Shown here in pieces: positions 1-7,452 of a DNA stretch of 7,867 nt (position 1 is its first letter; each line of letters starts with the position of its first letter). The notes beneath the pieces were generated by a model, which did no database searches, had not been told where the DNA came from, and saw only the letters and a list, made by a program, of their open reading frames with translations. The stretch spans positions 1 through 7,867 of the forward strand of contig JAJAZH010000354.1 of assembly GCA_026785815.1 (NCBI GenBank), written 5' to 3'. The translations under genes were made by a program, and so were the position numbers. The DNA comes from Ramlibacter sp. Its GTDB lineage: Bacteria > Pseudomonadota > Gammaproteobacteria > Burkholderiales > Burkholderiaceae_C.

Positions 1-678
1 CGGTTCCAGGCCGCGGTGGAGATCCTGGTCGAGATGGTCGACTCGCAGGCCAAGGGGATCGTGCACAACGCCCACAGCCGCAAGCTGGTGGCGCCACTCG
101 CGCTGGTGTTGTTTGTCTGGATCTTCCTGATGAATGCGATGGACCTGCTGCCGGTCGACCTGCTGCCGCTGATCTGGGAAAAGATCTATGGCGCGACCGG
201 ACGCGATCCGCACAACGCCTACCTTCGCGTCGTGCCGACGGCCGACTTGTCGATGACCATGGGCCTGTCGCTCGGCGTGTTGCTGACCTGCCTGTACTAC
301 AACGTCAAGATCAAGGGGGCCGGCGGTTGGGCCCACGAACTGGTGACGGCTCCGTTCGGCACCAGCAAGAACCCGATCTTCGCGCTGCTGCTGGGTGTCG
401 TGAACCTGGGCATGCAACTGATCGAGTTCGTCGCCAAGACCGTCTCGCACGGCATGCGACTGTTCGGCAACATGTATGCCGGCGAACTGATCTTCCTGCT
501 GATCGCCATGATGGGCGGCGCCTGGTCGCTGACCGGCACCGGCATCGGCCTGGCGATCGGTCACATCATTGCCGGCACCGTCTGGGCGCTGTTCCACCTG
601 ATCATCATCACGCTGCAGGCCTTCGTGTTCATGATGCTGGCGCTGGTGTATCTGGGCCAGGCGCACGACGCCCACTGA
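1..678 (+). CDS. atpB: ATP synthase Fo subunit a (5'-truncated by window edge)
   Basis: Integral membrane subunit a of the F1Fo ATP synthase. It forms the two proton half-channels beside the c-ring. The reading frame is open from base 1 and has no credible start: a GTG at 16 is internal, because the peptide before it (RFQAA) already aligns with the middle of E. coli AtpB (KFQTA, near residue 75). About 75 N-terminal residues therefore lie off the window. The visible 225 residues include several hydrophobic helices. The essential arginine (E. coli R210) lies in MRLFGNMYAGELIF and is encoded at 457-459. The proton-path Glu (484-486), His (595-597) and Gln (616-618) in GEL and FHLIIITLQAF are also kept. 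It ends with a His/Asp-rich AHDAH tail. It is followed by a 78-base spacer before atpE. Identification is near certain; only the N-terminus is unseen. Confidence 0.98.
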   Translation, partial: RFQAAVEILVEMVDSQAKGIVHNAHSRKLVAPLALVLFVWIFLMNAMDLLPVDLLPLIWEKIYGATGRDPHNAYLRVVPTADLSMTMGLSLGVLLTCLYYNVKIKGAGGWAHELVTAPFGTSKNPIFALLLGVVNLGMQLIEFVAKTVSHGMRLFGNMYAGELIFLLIAMMGGAWSLTGTGIGLAIGHIIAGTVWALFHLIIITLQAFVFMMLALVYLGQAHDAH

Positions 679-701
679 CCCGTGTCCTGGCCGTCTTGCC
701 G

Positions 702-752
702 CTTTTTTCTGTTTCCACTTTTTCTTTTCCGTTAACCAAAGTCCTTAGGAGC
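702..752 (+). promoter_or_regulatory. Pyrimidine-rich leader and Shine-Dalgarno of atpE
   Basis: Between atpB and atpE there is an almost purely pyrimidine tract (702-730) with runs of six, five and four T in an otherwise GC-rich region. A short A-containing stretch and AGGAGC (747-752) follow, four bases before the atpE ATG. In E. coli the atpE translation initiation region has a U-rich enhancer upstream of the SD that raises synthesis of the many-copy c subunit. By analogy this tract may be a ribosomal protein S1-type enhancer. The SD is seen directly; the enhancer role is inference. Confidence 0.55.
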
Positions 753-756
753 AATC

Positions 757-1020
757 ATGGAAGTTATCAGTTTCACCGCACTGGCCGCCGGTCTGATCAT
801 CGGTCTCGGTGCCATCGGCGCCTGCATCGGCATCGGCATCATGGGCAGCAAGTACCTTGAATCGGCCGCCCGCCAGCCCGAGCTGATGAACGAGCTGCAG
901 ACCAAGATGTTCCTGCTGGCCGGCCTGATCGACGCTGCTTTCATCATCGGCACCGGTATCGCGCTGTGGTTCGCCACCGCCAACCCGTTCCTGGCCCAGA
1001 TCGCCAACCTGCCGAAGTAA
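757..1020 (+). CDS. atpE: ATP synthase Fo subunit c (proton-carrying rotor ring)
   Basis: Proteolipid subunit c, 87 residues, a two-helix hairpin that assembles into the membrane rotor ring. Helix 1 (about 5-30) contains the glycine-rich packing motif GAIGACIGIGIMG. The polar loop is ARQPEL (residues 38-43), which contacts gamma and epsilon. Helix 2 (about 50-75) carries the proton-binding carboxylate Asp59 in LAGLIDAAF. The residue after Asp59 is Ala, and Ile occupies position 28 where Na+-type c subunits have Gln, so the sequence predicts H+ rather than Na+ coupling. The length is slightly above the E. coli 79 because of a C-terminal extension after ANPF. The start is fixed by AGGAGC at 747-752. 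No pro-peptide or second hairpin is present. Identification is very secure. Confidence 0.98.
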   Translation: MEVISFTALAAGLIIGLGAIGACIGIGIMGSKYLESAARQPELMNELQTKMFLLAGLIDAAFIIGTGIALWFATANPFLAQIANLPK

Positions 1021-1070
1021 TCGGCCGGTATCCGATCAACATCATTCCCCGGCGCATTCGCGCTCCGGGG
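1020..1070 (+). promoter_or_regulatory. Two tandem stem-loops in the atpE-atpF spacer
   Basis: The first hairpin pairs ATCGG (1020-1024) with CCGAT (1032-1036) around a 7-base loop, starting on the last base of the atpE stop codon. The second pairs CCCCGG (1047-1052) with CCGGGG (1065-1070). After one mismatch two more G-C pairs continue inward, leaving a 6-base loop. No T-run follows, so it is not an intrinsic terminator. The second stem ends two bases before the atpF Shine-Dalgarno. It could protect the 3' end of atpE mRNA or damp entry into atpF, which would suit the high c-to-b ratio. The function is inferred. Confidence 0.45.
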
Positions 1071-1071
1071 C

Positions 1072-1077
1072 GAAGGA
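1072..1077 (+). promoter_or_regulatory. Shine-Dalgarno fixing a GTG start for atpF
   Basis: GAAGGA at 1072-1077 lies seven bases before the GTG at 1085, a normal distance. An ATG at 1077-1079 overlaps the SD but is stopped after MKK by a TGA (1086-1088) that overlaps the GTG. That ATG cannot start atpF, so the GTG is the supported start. Confidence 0.7.
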
Positions 1078-1084
1078 TGAAAAA

Positions 1085-1555
1085 GTGAGCATCACCGCAA
1101 CCCTCATCGTTCAGATGATCGTGTTCCTGATCCTGGTCGGGTTCACGATGAAGTTCGTGTGGCCGCCGATCGCCGCCGCGCTCGATGAGCGGGCCAGCAA
1201 GATCGCCGAGGGCCTCGCAGCCGCCGACAAGGCCAAGTCCGAATTGTCCGCCGCCAACCAGCGCGTGGAAGCGGAGCTGGCCAAGTCGCGCAACGAGACC
1301 GCGGCGCTGCTGGCAGATGCCGAGCGCCGGGGCCAGCAGATCGTCGAGGAAGCCAAGTCGCGTGCCACGGAAGAGGGCAACAAGGTCCTGGCCGCAGCCC
1401 GTGCCGAGGCCGAGCAGCAGAGCGTGCGCGCCCGCGAGGTCCTGCGTGAGCAGGTTGCCGCGCTGGCCGTGCGAGGCGCCGAGCAGATCCTGCGCAAGGA
1501 AGTCAACGCCGGCGTCCACGCCGAGCTGCTCAATCGCCTGAAGACCGAGCTGTAA
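1085..1555 (+). CDS. atpF: ATP synthase Fo subunit b (stator stalk)
   Basis: Subunit b, 156 residues, exactly the E. coli length. It dimerises to form the peripheral stalk that holds alpha3beta3 against the torque of the rotor. The N-terminal membrane helix spans roughly residues 4-25 and is followed by the conserved KFVWPPI turn at the membrane surface. A long, highly charged Ala/Glu/Lys/Arg-rich helix (about 35-130) has the look of the right-handed coiled-coil dimerisation region. The C-terminal segment (about 122-156, with VAALAVRGAEQIL) is the part that binds delta. It begins with GTG, chosen because the SD GAAGGA is well placed and the resulting N-terminus (MSITATL) matches the family. 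atpH follows after 17 bases. It is the bacterial single-b type rather than a b/b' pair. Confidence 0.97.
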   Translation: MSITATLIVQMIVFLILVGFTMKFVWPPIAAALDERASKIAEGLAAADKAKSELSAANQRVEAELAKSRNETAALLADAERRGQQIVEEAKSRATEEGNKVLAAARAEAEQQSVRAREVLREQVAALAVRGAEQILRKEVNAGVHAELLNRLKTEL

Positions 1556-1572
1556 GAAAACAAGGACAGGCC

Positions 1573-2103
1573 ATGGCTGAACTCGCCACCATTGCAAGAC
1601 CCTACGCCGAAGCTTTGTTCAAGGCGTCGCAGGCCGACCTCGAGGGCACGGCCGGCTGGCTGGAGCCGCTCGCGGCCGTCGCCGCCGACGGCCAGCTTCA
1701 GCAGCTGGCCGGCAATCCGAACGTTCGGCCGCAGCAGCTGTTCGACCTGATCGCCGGCGTGATGAAGCAGCCGCTGCCCAGCGCGGGGGCGAACTTCCTG
1801 CGCACGGTGATCGACAACGAACGGCTGACCGCTCTGCCCGAGATCGCCACCCAGTTCCGCGCGCTCAAGAACGGCCGCAGTGGCAGCTCGGACGCCGTGA
1901 TCTACAGCGCCTTCCCGATCGACAGCGGCGCCCTCGGCGCGGTTGCACCGGCGCTGGAAAAACGGTTCGGCCGCAAGCTGAACCTGAGCGTGCAGGAAGA
2001 TCCGTCCCTGATCGGCGGCATTCGCGTGGTCGTCGGAGACGAGGTGCTGGACACCTCGGTCAAGGCCCGTCTCGAACAAATGAAAGTCGCCCTAACCGCC
2101 TGA
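1573..2103 (+). CDS. atpH: ATP synthase F1 subunit delta
   Basis: Subunit delta (OSCP homologue), 176 residues against 177 in E. coli. It caps the alpha3beta3 head and ties it to the C-termini of the b dimer. The N-terminal six-helix domain (about 1-105) opens with the conserved ATIARPYAEALF, and the region ANFLRTVIDNERLTALPEI aligns with the end of that domain. The C-terminal part (about 110-176) contains KRFGRKLNL, then IGGIRVVVGDEVLDTSVKARLEQM, the family signature. The start is supported by AAGGA at 1562-1566, six bases upstream of ATG. It sits 17 bases after atpF and 40 bases before atpA, consistent with one polycistronic message. Nothing is truncated or unusual. Confidence 0.97.
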   Translation: MAELATIARPYAEALFKASQADLEGTAGWLEPLAAVAADGQLQQLAGNPNVRPQQLFDLIAGVMKQPLPSAGANFLRTVIDNERLTALPEIATQFRALKNGRSGSSDAVIYSAFPIDSGALGAVAPALEKRFGRKLNLSVQEDPSLIGGIRVVVGDEVLDTSVKARLEQMKVALTA

Positions 2104-2143
2104 CCGGCGGCCCCCGGCACAACCCCAAGGAAAGGAAAGAGTC

Positions 2144-3757
<1,614 letters not shown>

Positions 3758-3768
3758 CAGGTGGAGTC

Positions 3769-3858
3769 ATGAGCGCAGCGCAGAACCGCTTCAAGCAAGC
3801 TCCGGCCCCCTCGGTGGGCAGAGCAGCCGGCTTGCCGGCAAACGTGGGGGCCTGTTAA
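3769..3858 (+). CDS. Possible 29-residue leader frame between atpA and atpG
   Basis: A short open frame begins at ATG 3769 behind AGGTGGAG (3759-3766), a strong SD-like sequence. It codes for 29 residues starting MSAAQNRFKQAPAPSV and stops at TAA (3856-3858), which directly abuts the atpG ATG. It is in the same frame as atpG. I recognise no homologue: the peptide is basic and Ala/Pro-rich, with no membrane helix or domain. It may be a translated leader whose ribosomes melt the hairpin covering the atpG ribosome site, or merely the open frame of an inserted repeat. It could also be the relic of the ancestral atpG start. The stable peptide may have no function of its own. Confidence 0.3.
   Translation: MSAAQNRFKQAPAPSVGRAAGLPANVGAC
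3804..3852 (+). repeat. Long-range hairpin burying the atpG ribosome site; probable intergenic repeat
   Basis: The outer arms GGCCCCC (3804-3810) and GGGGGCC (3846-3852) are perfect complements. Inside them GCCGG (3826-3830) pairs with CCGGC (3835-3839) around CTTG. The only plausible Shine-Dalgarno for atpG, the GGGGG at 3846-3850 eight bases before ATG, is the 3' arm of the outer stem, so folding would block it. The CCCCCTC and CCGGCAAA words resemble the atpD-atpC spacer and, from memory, dispersed palindromic repeats of Comamonadaceae genomes. Repeat-family membership has not been checked. Confidence 0.5.
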
Positions 3859-4725
3859 ATGGCAGCAGGCAAGGAAATACGCGGCAAGATCAAATCGGTG
3901 GAAAACACCAAGAAGATCACCAAGGCCATGGAAATGGTGGCCGCCTCCAAGATGCGCAAGGCGCAGGAGCGAATGCGCCACGCCAGGCCCTATAGCGACA
4001 AGGTGCGCAACATCGCGGCCAACCTCGGCAAGGCCAACCCGGAATACACCCATGCATTCATGAAGGTGAACGAGGCCAAAGCGGTCGGATTCATCGTCGT
4101 CACGACCGACAAGGGTCTGTGCGGCGGCATGAACACCAACGTGCTGCGGGCGGTGACCGCGAAGCTGCGCGAGCTGCAAGGCCAGGGCATCAACTCGCAG
4201 GCAGTGGCGATCGGCAACAAGGGCCTCGGCTTCCTGAACCGGATCGGCGCGCAGGTGGTCTCGCATGTCACCCAGCTGGGCGACACGCCGCACCTGGACA
4301 AGCTGATCGGGCCGGTCAAGGTGCTGCTGGACGCCTACGCGCAAGGCAAGGTCAGCGCTGTGTACCTGGGCTACACCCGCTTCATCAACACGATGAAGCA
4401 GGAGCCGGTGGTCGAGCAGTTGCTGCCGCTCACGGCGGAGTCGCTCAAGGCCGACGAGGGCAGCGTGGGCTGGGACTACATCTACGAGCCCGACGCCCAG
4501 GCGGTGATCGACGAGCTCCTGGTGCGTTACGTCGAGGCGCTGGTGTATCAGGCGGTGGCCGAGAACATGGCGTCCGAGCAGTCGGCGCGGATGGTGGCCA
4601 TGAAGGCCGCCACCGACAACGCCGGCAGCGTGATCGGCGAACTCAAGCTGATCTACAACAAGACGCGTCAGGCGGCGATCACCAAGGAACTTTCCGAGAT
4701 CGTCGCGGGGGCCGCAGCCGTCTAA
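3859..4725 (+). CDS. atpG: ATP synthase F1 subunit gamma (central stalk)
   Basis: Subunit gamma, 288 residues (E. coli 287), the rotating shaft inside alpha3beta3 that couples c-ring rotation to catalysis. The N-terminal helix contains KIKSVENTKKITKAMEMVAA (about 11-30), the hallmark of the family, followed by SKMRKAQERM. The central Rossmann-like part has VVTTDKGLCGG. The C-terminal helix carries ASEQSARMVAMKAATDNAG and ends in SEIVAGAAAV, the end of the shaft that penetrates the hexamer. The ATG at 3859 is fixed by the conserved start MAAGKEIRGKI. Its ribosome site is weak and sits in a hairpin, so translation may depend on ribosomes arriving from atpA or the short frame before it. No redox-regulatory Cys insertion of the chloroplast type is present. 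Confidence 0.97.
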   Translation: MAAGKEIRGKIKSVENTKKITKAMEMVAASKMRKAQERMRHARPYSDKVRNIAANLGKANPEYTHAFMKVNEAKAVGFIVVTTDKGLCGGMNTNVLRAVTAKLRELQGQGINSQAVAIGNKGLGFLNRIGAQVVSHVTQLGDTPHLDKLIGPVKVLLDAYAQGKVSAVYLGYTRFINTMKQEPVVEQLLPLTAESLKADEGSVGWDYIYEPDAQAVIDELLVRYVEALVYQAVAENMASEQSARMVAMKAATDNAGSVIGELKLIYNKTRQAAITKELSEIVAGAAAV

Positions 4726-4744
4726 GGCTGCTTTCCGAATACCG

Positions 4745-4762
4745 GTTTAATTTTTATTGGAG
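4745..4762 (+). promoter_or_regulatory. AT-rich leader and Shine-Dalgarno fixing the atpD start
   Basis: The 43-base atpG-atpD spacer contains an A/T-rich stretch (4746-4757) ending in TGGAG (4758-4762). The SD core lies six bases before ATG 4769. A TTG at 4757 is in frame but overlaps this SD and would add only four residues (LERQ), so the ATG is preferred. The unpaired U-rich stretch should favour efficient loading of ribosomes on the beta-subunit gene. Confidence 0.6.
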
Positions 4763-4768
4763 CGACAG

Positions 4769-6192
<1,424 letters not shown>

Positions 6193-6196
<4 letters not shown>

Positions 6197-6318
6197 CCAC
6201 CCCCGAAGCAGCTCACTGTGTGAGCTGCCTCCCCCTCAAGGGGGCAACACCAGCGGCCCGGCAAAGCCGGCTCCGCGGTGTTTCCCGAAGAGGCACGGCG
6301 TCAGGAGAGTCTCAATGA
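6193..6318 (+). CDS. Possible 41-residue bridging frame between atpD and atpC
   Basis: An open frame starts at ATG 6193, overlapping the atpD stop as ATGA (6193-6196). It ends with TGA 6316-6318, overlapping the atpC start, again as ATGA (6315-6318). AAGG at 6179-6182 could serve as a distant SD, although re-initiation after atpD is more likely. The 41-residue product (beginning MTTPEAAHCVSC, then Arg/Ala/Gly-rich) matches nothing I know and is encoded largely by palindromic repeat sequence. It is best read as a possible coupling frame that carries ribosomes across the spacer, not as a proven protein. Stop codons are scarce in GC-rich DNA, so an open frame alone is weak evidence; the double ATGA junction is what draws attention. 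Confidence 0.25.
6200..6282 (+). repeat. Composite palindromic intergenic repeat in the atpD-atpC spacer
   Basis: Three hairpins lie in series. GCAGCTCAC (6208-6216) pairs perfectly with GTGAGCTGC (6220-6228) around TGT. CCCCC (6231-6235) pairs with GGGGG (6240-6244) around TCAA, and an upstream CCCCC (6200-6204) could compete for the same G-run. The third runs 6246-6282: AACACC/GGTGTT, then GCGG/CCGC, then CCGGC/GCCGG around AAA, with small bulges. No T-run follows, so it is not a terminator. From memory, CCCCCTCAAGGGGG followed by GGCCCGGCAAAGCCGG is a common dispersed spacer motif in Comamonadaceae. It was not searched here. The arms may also protect the upstream message from 3' exonucleases. 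Confidence 0.6.
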
Positions 6319-6731
6319 ATACCATTCATGTCGATGTGGTCAGCGCCGAGGAGTCGATCTTCTCCGGCGAGGCCCGCTTCGTGGCCCTGCCCGGCGAAGC
6401 CGGCGAGCTGGGCATCTTCCCGCGCCACACGCCGTTGATCACCCGCATCCGGCCGGGCTCCGTGCGCATCGAGATGGCCGACGGTTCCGAGGAATTTGTC
6501 TTCGTCGCCGGCGGCATTCTGGAAGTGCAGCCGAACTGCGTCACCGTGCTGTCCGACACCGCGATCCGCGGCAAGGACCTGGACGAGGACAAGGCCAACA
6601 GCGCCCGTGCCGCCGCCGAGGAGGCGTTGCGCAATGCCAAGGGCGAGATCGATATCGCCAAGGCCCAGTCCGAGCTGGCGGTGCTGGCAGCGCAGATCCA
6701 GGCGCTGCGCAAGTACCGGCAAAAGAATTGA
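6315..6731 (+). CDS. atpC: ATP synthase F1 subunit epsilon
   Basis: Subunit epsilon, 138 residues (E. coli 139). It joins gamma to the c-ring in the central stalk and acts as an intrinsic inhibitor of ATP hydrolysis. The N-terminal beta-sandwich (about 1-85) includes VDVVSAEESIFSGEA, LPGEAGELGI and the conserved HTPLITRI. The C-terminal two-helix domain (about 90-138) holds ARAAAEEALRNAK and ELAVLAAQIQALRKYRQ, the arm that can extend into F1. The start is fixed by AGGAGAG (6303-6309), with its GGAG core seven bases before ATG. It is separated from atpD by an unusually long 118-base spacer full of palindromes, and is the last gene before the terminator. Confidence 0.97.
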   Translation: MNTIHVDVVSAEESIFSGEARFVALPGEAGELGIFPRHTPLITRIRPGSVRIEMADGSEEFVFVAGGILEVQPNCVTVLSDTAIRGKDLDEDKANSARAAAEEALRNAKGEIDIAKAQSELAVLAAQIQALRKYRQKN

Positions 6732-6737
6732 CTTTGT

Positions 6738-6776
6738 GGGACAGACCACTGAAGCGTCAGCGCTGTGCTCTGTCCC
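6738..6776 (+). repeat. Nested palindrome just after atpC (REP-like)
   Basis: GGGACAGA (6738-6745) and TCTGTCCC (6769-6776) are perfect inverted arms. Between them CTGA (6749-6752) and TCAG (6757-6760) form an inner hairpin around AGCG. The stem is not followed by a T-run. The word GTGGGACAGACCAC resembles, from memory, palindromes that recur in beta- and gammaproteobacterial genomes, some tied to REP-associated tyrosine transposases. It lies seven bases beyond the atpC stop and might serve as a 3' stabiliser of the operon transcript. No transposase is in the window. Confidence 0.45.
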
Positions 6777-6814
6777 CAACTGATCAATAAGAAGCGCTAA
6801 AAACCGCGCACTCG

Positions 6815-6846
6815 CAGCCCCGCTCGCAAGACCGGGGCTGTTTTTT
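6815..6846 (+). terminator. Intrinsic (Rho-independent) terminator of the atp operon
   Basis: CAGCCCCG (6815-6822) pairs perfectly with CGGGGCTG (6833-6840) around a 10-base loop, and six T follow at once (6841-6846). This is a textbook + strand terminator, 83 bases after the atpC stop. Read from the minus strand, the A-run at 6800-6804 would give a U-tract only about 10 bases beyond the stem, so it is at most weakly bidirectional. Confidence 0.92.
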
Positions 6847-6866
6847 GTTGGGAAGTCCGAAGACCA

Positions 6867-6917
6867 ACAGCCGTCGATCAGGAGAAGCGTTCCGGCGCTT
6901 GCTTGATTGACCGCTGT
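6867..6917. repeat. Imperfect 51-base palindrome between the convergent operons
   Basis: Arms 6867-6889 and 6896-6917 pair with few interruptions: ACAGC/GCTGT, GTC/GAC, ATCA/TGAT and AAGCG/CGCTT around TTCCGG, with one mismatch, G.T wobbles and a small internal loop. The wobbles favour folding of the + strand transcript. TTTT at 6922-6925 follows after four bases, so it could act as a weak back-up terminator for the atp operon. It could also be a relic of a small palindromic element. It ends 10 bases from the stop codon of the convergent minus-strand gene. Confidence 0.4.
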
Positions 6918-6927
6918 CCGGTTTTCC

Positions 6928-7452
6928 TTAACCCAGCACCGGCTGGTCCGGCAACTCGTTGGGATTGACCTCGCCCGCTGCCAGCGGGAAGTGCTGTACC
7001 AGCAGCGCCGACACTTCTTCCAGCGCCTGGGTCAGTCCGTCTTCGAACCGGCCCTCCCGGAAAGCGCCGCCCATGCGCTGGACCAGCGCGGCCCATTCAC
7101 TTGCGCTGACCCGCGCGTTCAGGCCACGGTCCGCCACGATCTCGATCGCGTGTTCGGCCAGCAGCAGGTAGATCAGCACGCCGTTGTTGTGTTCGGTGTC
7201 CCAGATCCGCAGCTTGCCGAACATGGTCACGGCCCGTTCGCGCGGCGTCGACTGGCGCCAGATGTAGCTGGTGGGCAGGCTGGCCTCGACACAGATCCGG
7301 ATCTCGCCGCTGTGGCGGTTCTCGCTGGCGGCGACGCGACGCATCAGCCGCTCGACCAGCTCCGGCGGGACCGCCTTGCGCGAGTCGTCCTCATCCAGCC
7401 AGCGGTGGCGAAACAGCCGCATCAGTCGCGAGGATCCGGAACTGTTCGCCAT
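6928..7452 (-). CDS. Soluble TPM-domain protein
   Basis: A 174-residue protein with a single TPM domain (the family of plant TLP18.3/Psb32 and bacterial YgcG-type proteins). The biochemical role of TPM domains in bacteria is not settled. The domain covers about residues 47-156: HSGEIRICVEASLP, RAVTMFGKLRIWDTEHNNGV, then the hydrophobic strand LIYLLLAEHAIEIVADRGL and the Trp-containing helix SASEWAALVQRM. No signal peptide or membrane helix is evident, so it is probably cytoplasmic or held by a partner. The start is taken at ATG 7452, one base overlapping the TGA of the upstream gene (TGATG), with GGGAG at 7460-7464 seven bases away; a GTG at 7455 would add one residue. It is the second gene of a TPM pair and converges on the atp operon. 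Confidence 0.85.
   Translation of the reverse strand: MANSSGSSRLMRLFRHRWLDEDDSRKAVPPELVERLMRRVAASENRHSGEIRICVEASLPTSYIWRQSTPRERAVTMFGKLRIWDTEHNNGVLIYLLLAEHAIEIVADRGLNARVSASEWAALVQRMGGAFREGRFEDGLTQALEEVSALLVQHFPLAAGEVNPNELPDQPVLG

Noticed and set aside
757..1020. Possible Na+-dependent ATP synthase
   Set aside because: The c subunit lacks the Gln and the Glu-Ser/Thr set of Na+ rings; it has Ile28, Asp59 and Ala60, as in H+ enzymes.
1047..1070. Terminator between atpE and atpF
   Set aside because: The stem is good but no T-run follows, and the operon must continue through it.
1111..2079. A 322-codon antisense frame across atpF and atpH
   Set aside because: It covers two unrelated genes and their spacer, has no start signal, and its composition reflects only the complement of sense codons.
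4757..4768. TTG start four codons upstream of the atpD ATG
   Set aside because: The TTG overlaps the Shine-Dalgarno TGGAG; the ATG at 4769 has the right spacing.
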